DNA from: Aquimarina mycalae
GTDB lineage: Bacteria > Bacteroidota > Bacteroidia > Flavobacteriales > Flavobacteriaceae
Assembly (NCBI RefSeq): GCF_029906345.1
Contig: NZ_JARYGY010000006.1
Span: 1 to 64,000, forward strand
Direction of reading: 5' to 3'
Length of the DNA stretch: 64,000 bases
A program made the translations under genes and the position numbers. The notes under the pieces were generated by a model, which did no database searches, was not told the origin of the DNA, and was given only the letters and a program-made list of their open reading frames with translations. This document shows positions 26,275-35,236 of the stretch, in pieces. Numbering within the stretch: the first letter of the stretch is position 1; every line of letters starts with the position of its first letter.

Positions 26275-27258
26275 TTATTTTTTTATCAATAATTCTTTTC
26301 GGCTACTGATGTTCAATTTGCTGTAAATGTTAGAGATATGTGTTTTTACAGTGCTGATGCTAATAAATAATTCATTGGCAATTTCTTTATTACTCTTTCC
26401 AGAAATAATTAACGCTTTGATCGTTTTTTCTTGCTTGCTTAACGGAGTTAATATGTTGTTTTGACGATTCCTTCTTTTTCTAATAATAAAAAATACAAGA
26501 ATTAATATGATAAATCCAGCAACACCATTTAAAAGCATACTGATCGAATATTTTTCGTCAGTTTTTTCTTTATATACTAAGGAAAGTTTATTTTCTAGGT
26601 ATAAAAATAAAGCAGGATCAATTTCGCTAGATTTTAATTCTTTTAATAGTCCTGTATAATAGGCAGTATTTTTTTTAATGTCTTTTTCTAGTAATTGTTT
26701 ATCATCAAGTTTTTTAATACTCAATAATTTTACTAAAAGAATTTGTAATGAGTCCTTTACATATCCTTTAGTCCTTAGTAAATACTTTTCAGTATCAAAT
26801 TCATCATGAAGAGTATCGAATTTAGATTCGAATTTTTTTAATTCTTGCCATTCTAAATCCGCTTTATTATTCGTTGTATAAGAATCGAAAAGAGATACTC
26901 CTTTTTTAAAATAAATAGAATCGTTTTTGGATACTATGAATAATTTAGAGTTTGTAATAGTTTCTTTGATATTTGATTTTGTCTGAATCGGATCAATATG
27001 AATTTTATATAACTGATCTTTATTATCAAACCATTTTTGATCAAAAGTAAAGTACCCTTCTTCAGAAATAGTTGCTGCTGTTATAGGTGTATAAGTATAA
27101 CTATTGTTGCTGTCATCCAATTGTACTTTGCTCAATTGCACCTTATGTTCCCAGTTATTTGGGTTTTTTAAGTATACATATCCAGAAACAATTTCCTGAC
27201 CATTAGCGCTAAAGCATACAGTAAGTATTAGTAAAAAAAGATAGATTATATTTTTCAT
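26275..27258 (-). CDS. Membrane-anchored LuxR-type regulator
   Basis: The 327-residue protein starts with a signal peptide ('FSANGQ'), has a ~210-residue periplasmic domain with a Lys/Glu-rich helical part, one membrane helix (~239-260, 'LLNGVAGFIILILVFFII'), and a C-terminal LuxR/GerE helix-turn-helix ('LSKQEKTIKALIISGKSNKEI' split across helices, then 'SISTVKTHISNIYSKL'). The topology puts the sensor outside and DNA binding inside, so this is a one-component transmembrane regulator. The signal is unknown. It is monocistronic, between the DUF2723 and htpG genes on the same strand. Confidence 0.85.
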   Translation of the reverse strand: MKNIIYLFLLILTVCFSANGQEIVSGYVYLKNPNNWEHKVQLSKVQLDDSNNSYTYTPITAATISEEGYFTFDQKWFDNKDQLYKIHIDPIQTKSNIKETITNSKLFIVSKNDSIYFKKGVSLFDSYTTNNKADLEWQELKKFESKFDTLHDEFDTEKYLLRTKGYVKDSLQILLVKLLSIKKLDDKQLLEKDIKKNTAYYTGLLKELKSSEIDPALFLYLENKLSLVYKEKTDEKYSISMLLNGVAGFIILILVFFIIRKRRNRQNNILTPLSKQEKTIKALIISGKSNKEIANELFISISTVKTHISNIYSKLNISSRKELLIKK

Positions 27259-27326
27259 TTGCGTTATACCTAAATCGATACAAATTATGCATAAAAATAA
27301 TAAATTATGTAATACTTTAGATCATA

Positions 27327-27367
27327 AACAAAAACCGCTTCGTTTTGAAACTAACAACGAAGCGGTC
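27327..27367 (-). terminator. Terminator of htpG
   Basis: An 11-bp stem (27334-27344 with 27356-27366) reads into a T-rich run on the minus strand, 28 bp past the htpG stop. Confidence 0.87.
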
Positions 27368-27394
27368 TTAATATATTAAAAGTGTATAATACTC

Positions 27395-29281
27395 TTATTT
27401 GATCATTTCAAAACTACGTTTGATAAACTCTGTCAATTCTTCTCCTTTCAATAAATTTTGAGAAAGTCTTGCCAAATCTAAAGATTGCTTAATCAAGCGT
27501 TCTTTTTTCTTATCAGTTTTAGTGTCCTTAATCTGTCCGATCAATTCGTGATTTGTATTTACAATCAGGTTGAACATCTCTGGCATATTACCAAACATAT
27601 TCATTCCTCCGCCACCTGTTTGTTGCATCTCTTTCATACGACGCATAAACTCTGGTTGTGTGATCATAAAAGGAGAAGCATTACTATCCATTGCTTCTAA
27701 TTGTACAGTATATTTATCAGCAGGAATTACTTTTTCTAAATCTACTTTTAAAGCATCTTTTTCTTCATCAGATAATTTAGAAATCGTTTCTTCATCTTTC
27801 TTGATTAAATTATCAATATGATCTCCATCTACACGAGCAAAAGTGATATTTTCCTTACTTGTTTCTAGTTTTTGGATTAAATGAGAAACGATAGGAGAAT
27901 CTAATAGTAAAACTTCATATCCCTTATCTTTTGCAGCAGAAATATAAGCATGTTGCTCATCTTTATTAGATGCATAAAGAACTACCAACTTATTATCTTT
28001 ATCAGTCTGATTTTCTTTAATTTTTTCTTGTAATTCTTCAAACGTAAAAAAGGTGTCATCTACTGTTGGATAAAGTGCAAACTTATCTGCTTTTTCAAAG
28101 AACTTATCTTCAGAAAGCATTCCGTATTCGATCACAACTTTTATATCATTCCATTTTTTCTCAAAATCCTCTCTATCGTTTTTAAATAGAGAGTTTAATT
28201 TATCGGCTACCTTACGCGTAATATAACTTGAGATTTTCTTTACTGCTCCATCTGCTTGTAAGTACGATCTGGATACATTTAAAGGAATATCTGGAGAATC
28301 AATAACACCACGCAACATTGTAAGAAATTCAGGTACAATACCTTCTACATTATCCGTTACAAAAACCTGATTTTGATATAATTGAATTCTATCCTTTTGG
28401 ATATTCATATCCTGCCCAAGTTTCGGAAAATATAAAATACCTGTAAGATTAAAAGGATAATCTACATTAAGATGTATATTAAATAAAGGTTCTTCAAATT
28501 GCATTGGATACAATTCTCTATAAAAACCTTTATAATCTTCGTCTTTAAGATCAGAAGGTTGTTTCGTCCATGCAGGACTAGGGTTATTGATAATATTATC
28601 CACTTCCTGAGTTGGTGCAGGATCTTCTTCTTTGGCACCTTCAGGTTTTGGTAATGTTTCAGTTTTAGTTCCGAACTTGATCGAAACAGGCATAAACTTA
28701 TTATATTTTACCAATAGTTCGCTAATTCTGCTCTCTTCTAAAAATTCGGTATCATCTTCTCCTATATGTAAAATGATTTCTGTACCTCTTTCTGCTTTGT
28801 CATGAGCTTCAATGGTATACGTTGGAGATCCATCACAAGTCCAATGCGCTGCTGGTGCATCGGTATAAGATTTGGTAATGATTTCTACCTTATCTGCTAC
28901 CATAAAAGCAGAGTAGAAACCAAGTCCAAAATGACCAATGATCCCAGAATCCTTAGCACTATCTTTGTATTTTTCTAAAAATTCCTCTGCTCCAGAAAAA
29001 GCTACTTGATTGATGTATTTTTCAACTTCTTCAGCTGTCATACCAATTCCCTGATCGATGATATGAAGTTTATTGTTATCCTTATCAATTTTAACTTCAA
29101 TTTTAGGATCACCATACTCTACCTTAGCTTCTCCGATATTGGTTAGGTGCTTTAGTTTAAGAGTTGCGTCTGTCGCATTAGATATTAGTTCTCGTAAAAA
29201 GATCTCATGATCTGAATACAAGAATTTTTTTATCAAAGGAAAAATGTTTTCTACAGATACATTAATACTTCCTGTTGCCAT
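27395..29281 (-). CDS. htpG: Molecular chaperone HtpG (Hsp90)
   Basis: This 628-residue cytoplasmic Hsp90 chaperone has the GHKL ATPase motifs 'FLRELISNATDA', 'IDQGIGMT' and 'GHFGLGFYSAFMV' in the N-domain. The middle domain has the catalytic Arg region 'LNVSRSYLQ', and a C-terminal dimerisation domain follows. An insert with 'EGAKEEDPAPTQ' lies between the N and middle domains, where Hsp90 proteins carry a charged linker. The length is normal for Bacteroidota HtpG. No CIRCE-like element was recognised in the 261 bp upstream, which otherwise hold nothing I can name. Confidence 0.97.
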   Translation of the reverse strand: MATGSINVSVENIFPLIKKFLYSDHEIFLRELISNATDATLKLKHLTNIGEAKVEYGDPKIEVKIDKDNNKLHIIDQGIGMTAEEVEKYINQVAFSGAEEFLEKYKDSAKDSGIIGHFGLGFYSAFMVADKVEIITKSYTDAPAAHWTCDGSPTYTIEAHDKAERGTEIILHIGEDDTEFLEESRISELLVKYNKFMPVSIKFGTKTETLPKPEGAKEEDPAPTQEVDNIINNPSPAWTKQPSDLKDEDYKGFYRELYPMQFEEPLFNIHLNVDYPFNLTGILYFPKLGQDMNIQKDRIQLYQNQVFVTDNVEGIVPEFLTMLRGVIDSPDIPLNVSRSYLQADGAVKKISSYITRKVADKLNSLFKNDREDFEKKWNDIKVVIEYGMLSEDKFFEKADKFALYPTVDDTFFTFEELQEKIKENQTDKDNKLVVLYASNKDEQHAYISAAKDKGYEVLLLDSPIVSHLIQKLETSKENITFARVDGDHIDNLIKKDEETISKLSDEEKDALKVDLEKVIPADKYTVQLEAMDSNASPFMITQPEFMRRMKEMQQTGGGGMNMFGNMPEMFNLIVNTNHELIGQIKDTKTDKKKERLIKQSLDLARLSQNLLKGEELTEFIKRSFEMIK

Positions 29282-29542
29282 TTCTATTGTGTTTTAATTT
29301 TAATTATCACTTATGAATGATTTTATAGTCAAAAAAAATACCAATTACACATGGCTGACAAACTGACACAGAAATAAGGTGGATGTAATAAAAACGTAAG
29401 TATTGTAAGTGAATTACGTCTATTGTAAAAGTTATTAGTTAGGTTTCATTTTTTATGAAATAACTTTAACATATTTTTCGTTTAAGATTTTATTAAAAAA
29501 GTTAAACAATCGTTATATTTACATAATTAAACTACCCAATTT

Positions 29543-30208
29543 ATGGCTTCGTCAAATAAAAATCAAACAATTGATAGTCAATACATCATTACAGAGTATA
29601 TGCATTATGTTTTGGAAAATGATAGCTACCCAAAATCTGTATATAGATTTTGTAAAGATTCCAAAATAAAAGAAGAAGATTTTTATAAATTTTTCGGCAG
29701 TTTGGATAGTGTAAACAAAGGAATTTGGAATACTTTTTTTAGTACTACTATTGATGCAATGAATAACAATAAAGAATATGAAGGATTATCAAGTAAAGAT
29801 AAAATGCTCACGTTCTTTTATACATTTTTTGAATTACTGACTTTAAATAGAAGTTACGTGCTATTAACGTTGCAATATCATGAGATGCCACTAAAAAATA
29901 TTGGGCAACTGAAAGGATTGAGAAAACATATTAAAGGATTTGCAAAAGAATTGATTGAGGTAGATAATGGAGATAAGCTATTTAATATTACAAAAAATCC
30001 AGTATCTGTATACTCAGAAGGAGCTTGGTTTCAATTCTTATTTCTTTTAAAGTTTTGGATGGATGATGATTCTGCAGATTTTGAAAAAACAGATATTGCA
30101 ATAGAGAAATCGGTAAATACTGTATTTGACTTATTTGACAATACACCGCTTACTAATGTATTAGATTTTGGAAAATTTCTTTGGAAAGAAAAAACAATGT
30201 GGAATTAA
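29543..30208 (+). CDS. TetR-like regulator
   Basis: The 221-residue all-helical protein has an N-terminal region that can form a TetR-type helix-turn-helix (~15-60, 'SVYRFCKDSKIKEEDFYKFF'; 'FYKFFGS' stands where TetR proteins have 'YYHFGS') and a TetR-type ligand-binding C-terminal domain ('YTFFELLTLNRSYVLLTLQY'). It is 45 bp upstream of an ABC1-kinase gene on the same strand. This pairing recurs in Bacteroidota and suggests a shared pathway or local regulation. The ligand is unknown. Confidence 0.78.
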   Translation: MASSNKNQTIDSQYIITEYMHYVLENDSYPKSVYRFCKDSKIKEEDFYKFFGSLDSVNKGIWNTFFSTTIDAMNNNKEYEGLSSKDKMLTFFYTFFELLTLNRSYVLLTLQYHEMPLKNIGQLKGLRKHIKGFAKELIEVDNGDKLFNITKNPVSVYSEGAWFQFLFLLKFWMDDDSADFEKTDIAIEKSVNTVFDLFDNTPLTNVLDFGKFLWKEKTMWN

Positions 30209-30253
30209 ATTTTGTAAGCATCTTGAACGATTGAAGACTATTAAAAATATAGA

Positions 30254-31561
30254 ATGAAAACAATCGATAAAATACCTACTTCGAAGATTGGACGCACAAC
30301 AGAGCTGGTAAAGACAGGAGTGAAGGTAGGTGGAAATTATCTTAAATATTATAGTAAGAAAGCTGTGAATCCTAAGACAACTAGGGATCAGCTTAATGAA
30401 AATAATGCTGCTGATATCTATGATGGATTAAAAAGCTTAAAGGGTAGTGCGCTAAAAGTAGCACAAATGCTATCCATGGAAAAGAACTTGTTGCCAAATG
30501 CATATGTAGAAAAGTTCTCATTGGCACAATTTAGTGTTCCACCATTATCAGCACCTTTAGTAAGAAAAACATTTAAAAAATATCACGGGAAATATCCTGA
30601 GGAATTATACGATACGTTTGCAACTCAATCGGTTAATGCTGCCAGTATCGGACAGGTACATAAAGCAGCTAAAGACGGGAAAAAACTTGCTGTGAAAATT
30701 CAATATCCTGGAGTTGCAGACAGCATAAGTTCTGATTTGGCGATGGTAAAACCCATCGCCATCAGAATGTTCAATCTAAAAGGAAAAGATTCTGATAAGT
30801 ATTTTCAGGAGTTAGAAGGAAAACTTCTGGAGGAAACCGATTATGTGTTAGAAGTACAGCAAAGTAAAGAGATTACAAAAGCTTGTTCAAAAATCCCTAA
30901 TCTAAAATTCCCCTGTTATTATGAAGAACTATCCAGCAAGCGTATCATTACGATGGATTGGATGGATGGAATTCACCTTAGTGAGTTTGCAAAACATAAT
31001 ACGGATCAGAAAAAAGCAGATAAGATCGGTCAAGCTCTTTGGGATTTTTATATGTATCAAATGCATATTCTTAAAGCAGTACATGCCGATCCTCATCCAG
31101 GAAATTTCCTAATAGATGAAGATGATAATTTAATAGCGATTGATTTTGGTTGTGTGAAGAAAGTTCCCATGGAATTTTATACACCATATTTTGAGCTAGC
31201 AGAAAAAGAAAATATAGAAAACCCCGATTTTTTTGCCCTAAAGATGTTCGAGCTGGAAATACTCCGAGAAGATGATTCTTCTGAAGAAAAAGCATTTTTC
31301 TCGGGGTTATTCTATGAAATGCTTAGTCTTTTTACTAGACCTTTTAATGAAGAGGTTTTTGATTTTGGAAATAAAGAATTTTGGGAAAACATTACGGCAT
31401 TAAGTGAAAAATATTCTAAGGATACAACGCTCAGAAAAATGAATGGTAACAGAGGTAGTAAACACTTTTTGTATATCAATAGAACTTTTTTTGGCTTATA
31501 TAATTTATTGCACGATCTAAAAGCTAAGATTCGTGTCAAAAATTTTGAAGAGTACCTTTAG
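30254..31561 (+). CDS. ABC1/UbiB-family atypical kinase
   Basis: The 435-residue protein has the ABC1 (AarF/UbiB/Coq8) kinase-like motifs: 'KGSALKVAQMLSM' (KxGQ-type region), 'AASIGQVHKA', the ATP-binding Lys in 'AVKIQYPGV', 'HADPHPGNFLID' and the metal-binding 'IAIDFGCVKK'. UbiB/Coq8 proteins are ATPases that support quinone synthesis. Here the partner is menaquinone or another lipid, by inference. No membrane helix is clear at the C-terminus. It is cotranscribed with the TetR-like gene upstream. Two hairpins follow the stop codon. Confidence 0.9.
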   Translation: MKTIDKIPTSKIGRTTELVKTGVKVGGNYLKYYSKKAVNPKTTRDQLNENNAADIYDGLKSLKGSALKVAQMLSMEKNLLPNAYVEKFSLAQFSVPPLSAPLVRKTFKKYHGKYPEELYDTFATQSVNAASIGQVHKAAKDGKKLAVKIQYPGVADSISSDLAMVKPIAIRMFNLKGKDSDKYFQELEGKLLEETDYVLEVQQSKEITKACSKIPNLKFPCYYEELSSKRIITMDWMDGIHLSEFAKHNTDQKKADKIGQALWDFYMYQMHILKAVHADPHPGNFLIDEDDNLIAIDFGCVKKVPMEFYTPYFELAEKENIENPDFFALKMFELEILREDDSSEEKAFFSGLFYEMLSLFTRPFNEEVFDFGNKEFWENITALSEKYSKDTTLRKMNGNRGSKHFLYINRTFFGLYNLLHDLKAKIRVKNFEEYL

Positions 31562-31612
31562 CCAGTCAACTGGACTGGCTTTGGTTTGTTTATTTATTGG
31601 TTAGGTTGTTAG

Positions 31613-31649
31613 AAAGGCATGCTGTGGTTGGCGTGCCTTTCGATTTTTT
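31613..31649 (+). terminator. Terminator after the ABC1-kinase gene
   Basis: A 10-bp stem (31613-31622 with 31631-31640, one G-T pair) with 8-nt loop is followed by a T-rich tail. A smaller hairpin (GCCAGT/ACTGGC, 31561-31579) precedes it right at the stop codon. Confidence 0.75.
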
Positions 31650-31889
31650 AGTAGTTTTTAAAGTTTATGCAAAGAAATCGATTAGGTATTCTTATTTTTA
31701 TTAAAACCATTATTGTAAGAAATCTTTTTCATAAAGCGTAGCTTTCTGGTTATTCACATCTAAATAGTTGTATTATGACAAATAAATACTAGAATAGTTT
31801 TAGTTTTTAACAACTTTTATGAACTTTAGATTTTGAAAGAATAGATTTCTCTTAAAAACAACTGGCTTACTCTTAAATAAAACCTAACA
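31650..31889. other. Non-coding stretch between terminator and kinase gene
   Basis: This completes the 328-bp gap between the ABC1-kinase and histidine-kinase genes. I see no open frame of note, no clear TAnnTTTG promoter box and no repeat. It presumably holds the promoter of the kinase/regulator pair. Confidence 0.5.
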
Positions 31890-33947
31890 ATGTTAAAAAA
31901 AATAATTCCATTAATTCTGGGCTTAGCTCTGAATGTTATTTCTTTTGCACAAGAAAGAGAGCATATAAATTCTCTTATCAAACAGGTTAAAGACATCCAT
32001 AATGAAAATCAAAAATTATTGTTGTTAGACTCTTTATCAAAGGAGATCTATGCCATAATTGATGATGATTTTGAATTTTATCAAAAAGAATACCCTACAT
32101 ATTGTTTTGACTATATTAATCTAGCTAAAAAGCTGGAAGATTATGATAAGGCATCCAAGAAAACTGCACGACTATCGAATCATTATTTACAGATAATAGG
32201 TAAGCCAGATTCTGCATTGATCATTATAAATAACGCCCTAAAAGATAGTATTAGAATAAAGAAACCGTTTAATTTAGGACAATTATATCTAAAGCGAGCT
32301 GGTGCGTATTATCAAATTGACAATCTGGCTATAGCGATCAAGGATTACGATAGAGCTAAGGGATTATTTCACCAAAGTAAAGATTCTATTTATGAAGCAG
32401 ATGCTACTTTCTTTTCAGGACAATCAAGTGAACGTTTAGGAAACCTTACAGAAGCTCTATTAAAGTATCAAGAATCACAAAAACTATATAATAAGATGAA
32501 GGATACTGCTTATGTCGCATATACTGGATTGGCAGTTTCAGGGATTTATAGTCAGTTATATCTTTTAGACTTATCTTTTGATGAAAGAAAGAAAATTAGA
32601 GATATGCTAACTAACAATGAGCGTATAGATTATAATGTTCTTTCTGAATTAAGTATTAATGATGCACGGGATTTTATTAAGAAGAAAGAATATAAGAAAG
32701 AAGAAATAGCTTTGTTAAAAGCACTTAGGTTATCTAAAAAAGTAGGTAATAATTTTGCCCAAATTTTTAGAGCAAGAGCGTATGTTGGTGAATTTTATGC
32801 AAAACAGGATAATATTGAATTGGCAAGAAAACATATAGATACTTTAGAGTTAAGTACTGCATTAATCAATGGTCCATATGATAGGATTTTTTATCTAAAA
32901 TCGCTTGGAAGACTAAAAGTAGCAGAAGGTAACTATAACGAGGCTATCCAAATTTTTAATGAAGAAATTGATATTTTTAAAAAATCTGGAGATATAAGAG
33001 CACAAGTACATCTGGAAAAGGAACTCTATAGAGCAAACAAAAGTTTAAATAATTATAAACAAGCTACAATACATCTTGACCGTCATTTAAAGCTTAAAGA
33101 TTCCGTATATAATATTACCAGATCTAATAGTGTGATATATTACCAAACGCTGTATGAAACAGAAAAACGAGATAATCAGATAGCATTACAAAAAGTAAAT
33201 ATCTCAGCCTTAGAAATTAAGAATAAAGGAAAAAGGAATTTATTGATTTTTGGTGGTATTGGTTTAAGTTTACTTTTTCTAGTCATTTATCTGTATCGCA
33301 ATAAAACATTATTGCTCAGAAATAAAAGGTTGCAACAATCTTTTTTGCAAGAACTGTTACAAACTCAAGAGCGATTGAGTAAGAGAATTTCTAAAGATCT
33401 GCATGATAGTGTTGGACAAAGTTTGTTATTGATAAAAAATAAATTGATCCAAAAAGAAGATATTAAAACGGCAGAAGTAGTTGATGAGGTAATTGATGAA
33501 GTTAGAGAAATATCGAGAAACCTTCATCCATTTAAATTGGAGGAGATGGGACTAACAGTAACGCTTCAGAGTAGCGTAGAAATGATTGATGAGAATTATG
33601 ATATTTTTATTTCTGCAGAAATTGAAGATATAGATCAGGTCTTTGATCAAGAGCAAGAAATAAATATTTATAGACTAGTACAAGAAAGTTTTAATAATAT
33701 ACTTAAACATTCTAATGCTAATTCAGCTGAAATTATCGTTCATAATAAAGCAAATAATGTAGAAATAGTAATTAAGGATAATGGAAAAGGATTTGATATA
33801 ACCAAAGAAAAGCTGTCAGTTTCTAAAATAGGTCTAAAAACATTAAGTGAACGATCTAATTTTCTAAAGGCTAGCTTTAAGATTTTATCAGAAATTAATA
33901 AAGGGACAACATTGATATTCAATATACCTAAGTATGAACAAGCCTAA
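31890..33947 (+). CDS. TPR-containing sensor histidine kinase (HisKA_3/NarX-type)
   Basis: The 685-residue protein has a signal peptide ('ISFAQERE'), a TPR array over ~90-420, one membrane helix (~449-467, 'LLIFGGIGLSLLFLVIYLY'), a HisKA_3 dimerisation domain with phospho-acceptor His505 in 'KDLHDSVGQ', and a HATPase domain ('NNILKHSNA', 'DNGKGFD', 'GTTLIFNIP'). The TPR part should be periplasmic and sense protein or peptide partners. It overlaps the start of the response-regulator gene by 14 bp, so the two form a translationally coupled pair. Confidence 0.93.
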   Translation: MLKKIIPLILGLALNVISFAQEREHINSLIKQVKDIHNENQKLLLLDSLSKEIYAIIDDDFEFYQKEYPTYCFDYINLAKKLEDYDKASKKTARLSNHYLQIIGKPDSALIIINNALKDSIRIKKPFNLGQLYLKRAGAYYQIDNLAIAIKDYDRAKGLFHQSKDSIYEADATFFSGQSSERLGNLTEALLKYQESQKLYNKMKDTAYVAYTGLAVSGIYSQLYLLDLSFDERKKIRDMLTNNERIDYNVLSELSINDARDFIKKKEYKKEEIALLKALRLSKKVGNNFAQIFRARAYVGEFYAKQDNIELARKHIDTLELSTALINGPYDRIFYLKSLGRLKVAEGNYNEAIQIFNEEIDIFKKSGDIRAQVHLEKELYRANKSLNNYKQATIHLDRHLKLKDSVYNITRSNSVIYYQTLYETEKRDNQIALQKVNISALEIKNKGKRNLLIFGGIGLSLLFLVIYLYRNKTLLLRNKRLQQSFLQELLQTQERLSKRISKDLHDSVGQSLLLIKNKLIQKEDIKTAEVVDEVIDEVREISRNLHPFKLEEMGLTVTLQSSVEMIDENYDIFISAEIEDIDQVFDQEQEINIYRLVQESFNNILKHSNANSAEIIVHNKANNVEIVIKDNGKGFDITKEKLSVSKIGLKTLSERSNFLKASFKILSEINKGTTLIFNIPKYEQA

Positions 33948-34566
33948 TATTTTAATTGCAGATGATCATCCATTATTGCTTAAAGGTCTCGAAGAGTTTT
34001 TAAAAGAAAAAAAACATACTATTGTTGCGGCCTGTTCTGATGGTCTTTCTGCATATAATAATATTGTAAAACTGAAACCTGATTTAGCAATTTTGGATAT
34101 CGAAATGCCAAATTTATCAGGATTGGACGTAGCAAAACAATGTAAACAACATAATATTACCACTAAAATCGTATTGATAACGCTGCATAAAGAGAAAAAG
34201 GTATTTGAAGATGCCTTGAAACTCAATATACAAGGGTATTTGTTAAAAGAATTTGCGTTACCAGAAATAGAAAGTTGCATAGAAAGCGTTATGAATGATG
34301 AACCTTATTTTAGTAAGAAAATTTATCAAAGATTTGGAAACTCTGAAGTTTCAAGTGCTTATTTAGAGAAATTAACTCCTTCTGAAATTAAGATTATAAA
34401 ACGTATTGCCGAAGAAAAGACAAGTAATGAGATTGCTGATTTATTTAATATTTCTGTACGAACAGTAGAAAGACATAGAGCCAATATCATAAAAAAACTA
34501 GAGTTAGATAAAAAACCAAATTCATTATTGATCTGGTCACAGAAGAACAAAGAACTACTTTTATAG
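33934..34566 (+). CDS. NarL/FixJ-type response regulator
   Basis: The 210-residue regulator has a receiver domain with phospho-acceptor Asp55 ('LAILDIEMPNLSG'), the acidic pocket 'IADDHPLL', and Lys in 'YLLKEF'. A LuxR-type helix-turn-helix follows at ~148-205 ('LTPSEIKIIKRIAEEKTSNE', 'SVRTVERHRANI'). It is the cognate partner of the upstream kinase (14-bp overlap). A 9-bp inverted repeat with T-rich start and A-rich end follows the stop codon. Confidence 0.94.
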   Translation: MNKPNILIADDHPLLLKGLEEFLKEKKHTIVAACSDGLSAYNNIVKLKPDLAILDIEMPNLSGLDVAKQCKQHNITTKIVLITLHKEKKVFEDALKLNIQGYLLKEFALPEIESCIESVMNDEPYFSKKIYQRFGNSEVSSAYLEKLTPSEIKIIKRIAEEKTSNEIADLFNISVRTVERHRANIIKKLELDKKPNSLLIWSQKNKELLL

Positions 34567-34578
34567 ATAAAATAACCC

Positions 34579-34600
34579 TTTTATCGAATAATCGATAAAA
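34579..34600. repeat. Inverted repeat downstream of the response-regulator gene
   Basis: TTTTATCGA at 34579-34587 and TCGATAAAA at 34592-34600 form a perfect 9-bp inverted repeat with a 4-nt loop, 13 nt after the stop. It has no T run after it, so it may be a weak terminator or a binding site for the next gene. Confidence 0.5.
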
Positions 34601-34723
34601 TTAGGTAAGGTTACGTATGTTTTTTGAACTTCAGATTTCCTAAATTTGGTTATGATAAAATATTTGCTTTAACCAATAAATATTAAGATCAAGTTAGACT
34701 GGAATAGGAAAAAGGATTAAGTG

Positions 34724-35005
34724 ATGGAAACAAAATCGAGAAGTAATAATAGTACAAAGGATGTGCTGAAAAATACATTTTCGGTATATTCTAACGAACT
34801 AGCAAACGCTATCTATATTGATTTACATTCTGATGATTCTAGTGTCTTTTATGTTGTTTATGACAAAAAGGGAGAAATCGTCAAGGAGAATCGTAATTTA
34901 TCTAAAAGAAACACATTGTCGCTACATCCTTTTCCCTCTGGTTTATATACAATTGAAATTAATGGTAGTAATAAAACAGTTGTAAAAACCATTCTAAGAT
35001 TGTAA
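34724..35005 (+). CDS. Small protein resembling a stand-alone T9SS sorting tail
   Basis: The 93-residue protein (from ATG 34724; a GTG one codon earlier is less likely) has no signal peptide. Its second half reads like the beta-sandwich of a T9SS type-A tail: 'FYVVYDKKGEIVKE', 'LSLHPFPSGLYTIEI' and a basic end 'TVVKTILRL'. Normal tails sit at the end of large exported cargo, and here no cargo precedes it. It may be a decoy, a partner protein, a remnant of a decayed gene, or an unrelated beta protein. It stands alone between the response regulator and fabH. Confidence 0.6.
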   Translation: METKSRSNNSTKDVLKNTFSVYSNELANAIYIDLHSDDSSVFYVVYDKKGEIVKENRNLSKRNTLSLHPFPSGLYTIEINGSNKTVVKTILRL

Positions 35006-35236
35006 AATGTTCAGAAAATAATCACTTCTATTAATATCATAAGTTTTAGGTATGGTAATGGAGTAATTCTATCCGTTTATTTTTTAAAACAAAACGCGAT
35101 TTACTATGCATGCATACAATAAGATTGCAGTTTCTTTTATCAAAAACATAAGAATACATATCTTGAGCTTCAGTTTTTTTTAGAATAAAAAGTAATTGGT
35201 ATAATTACGCACAATACACACTCAATACTATAATAT

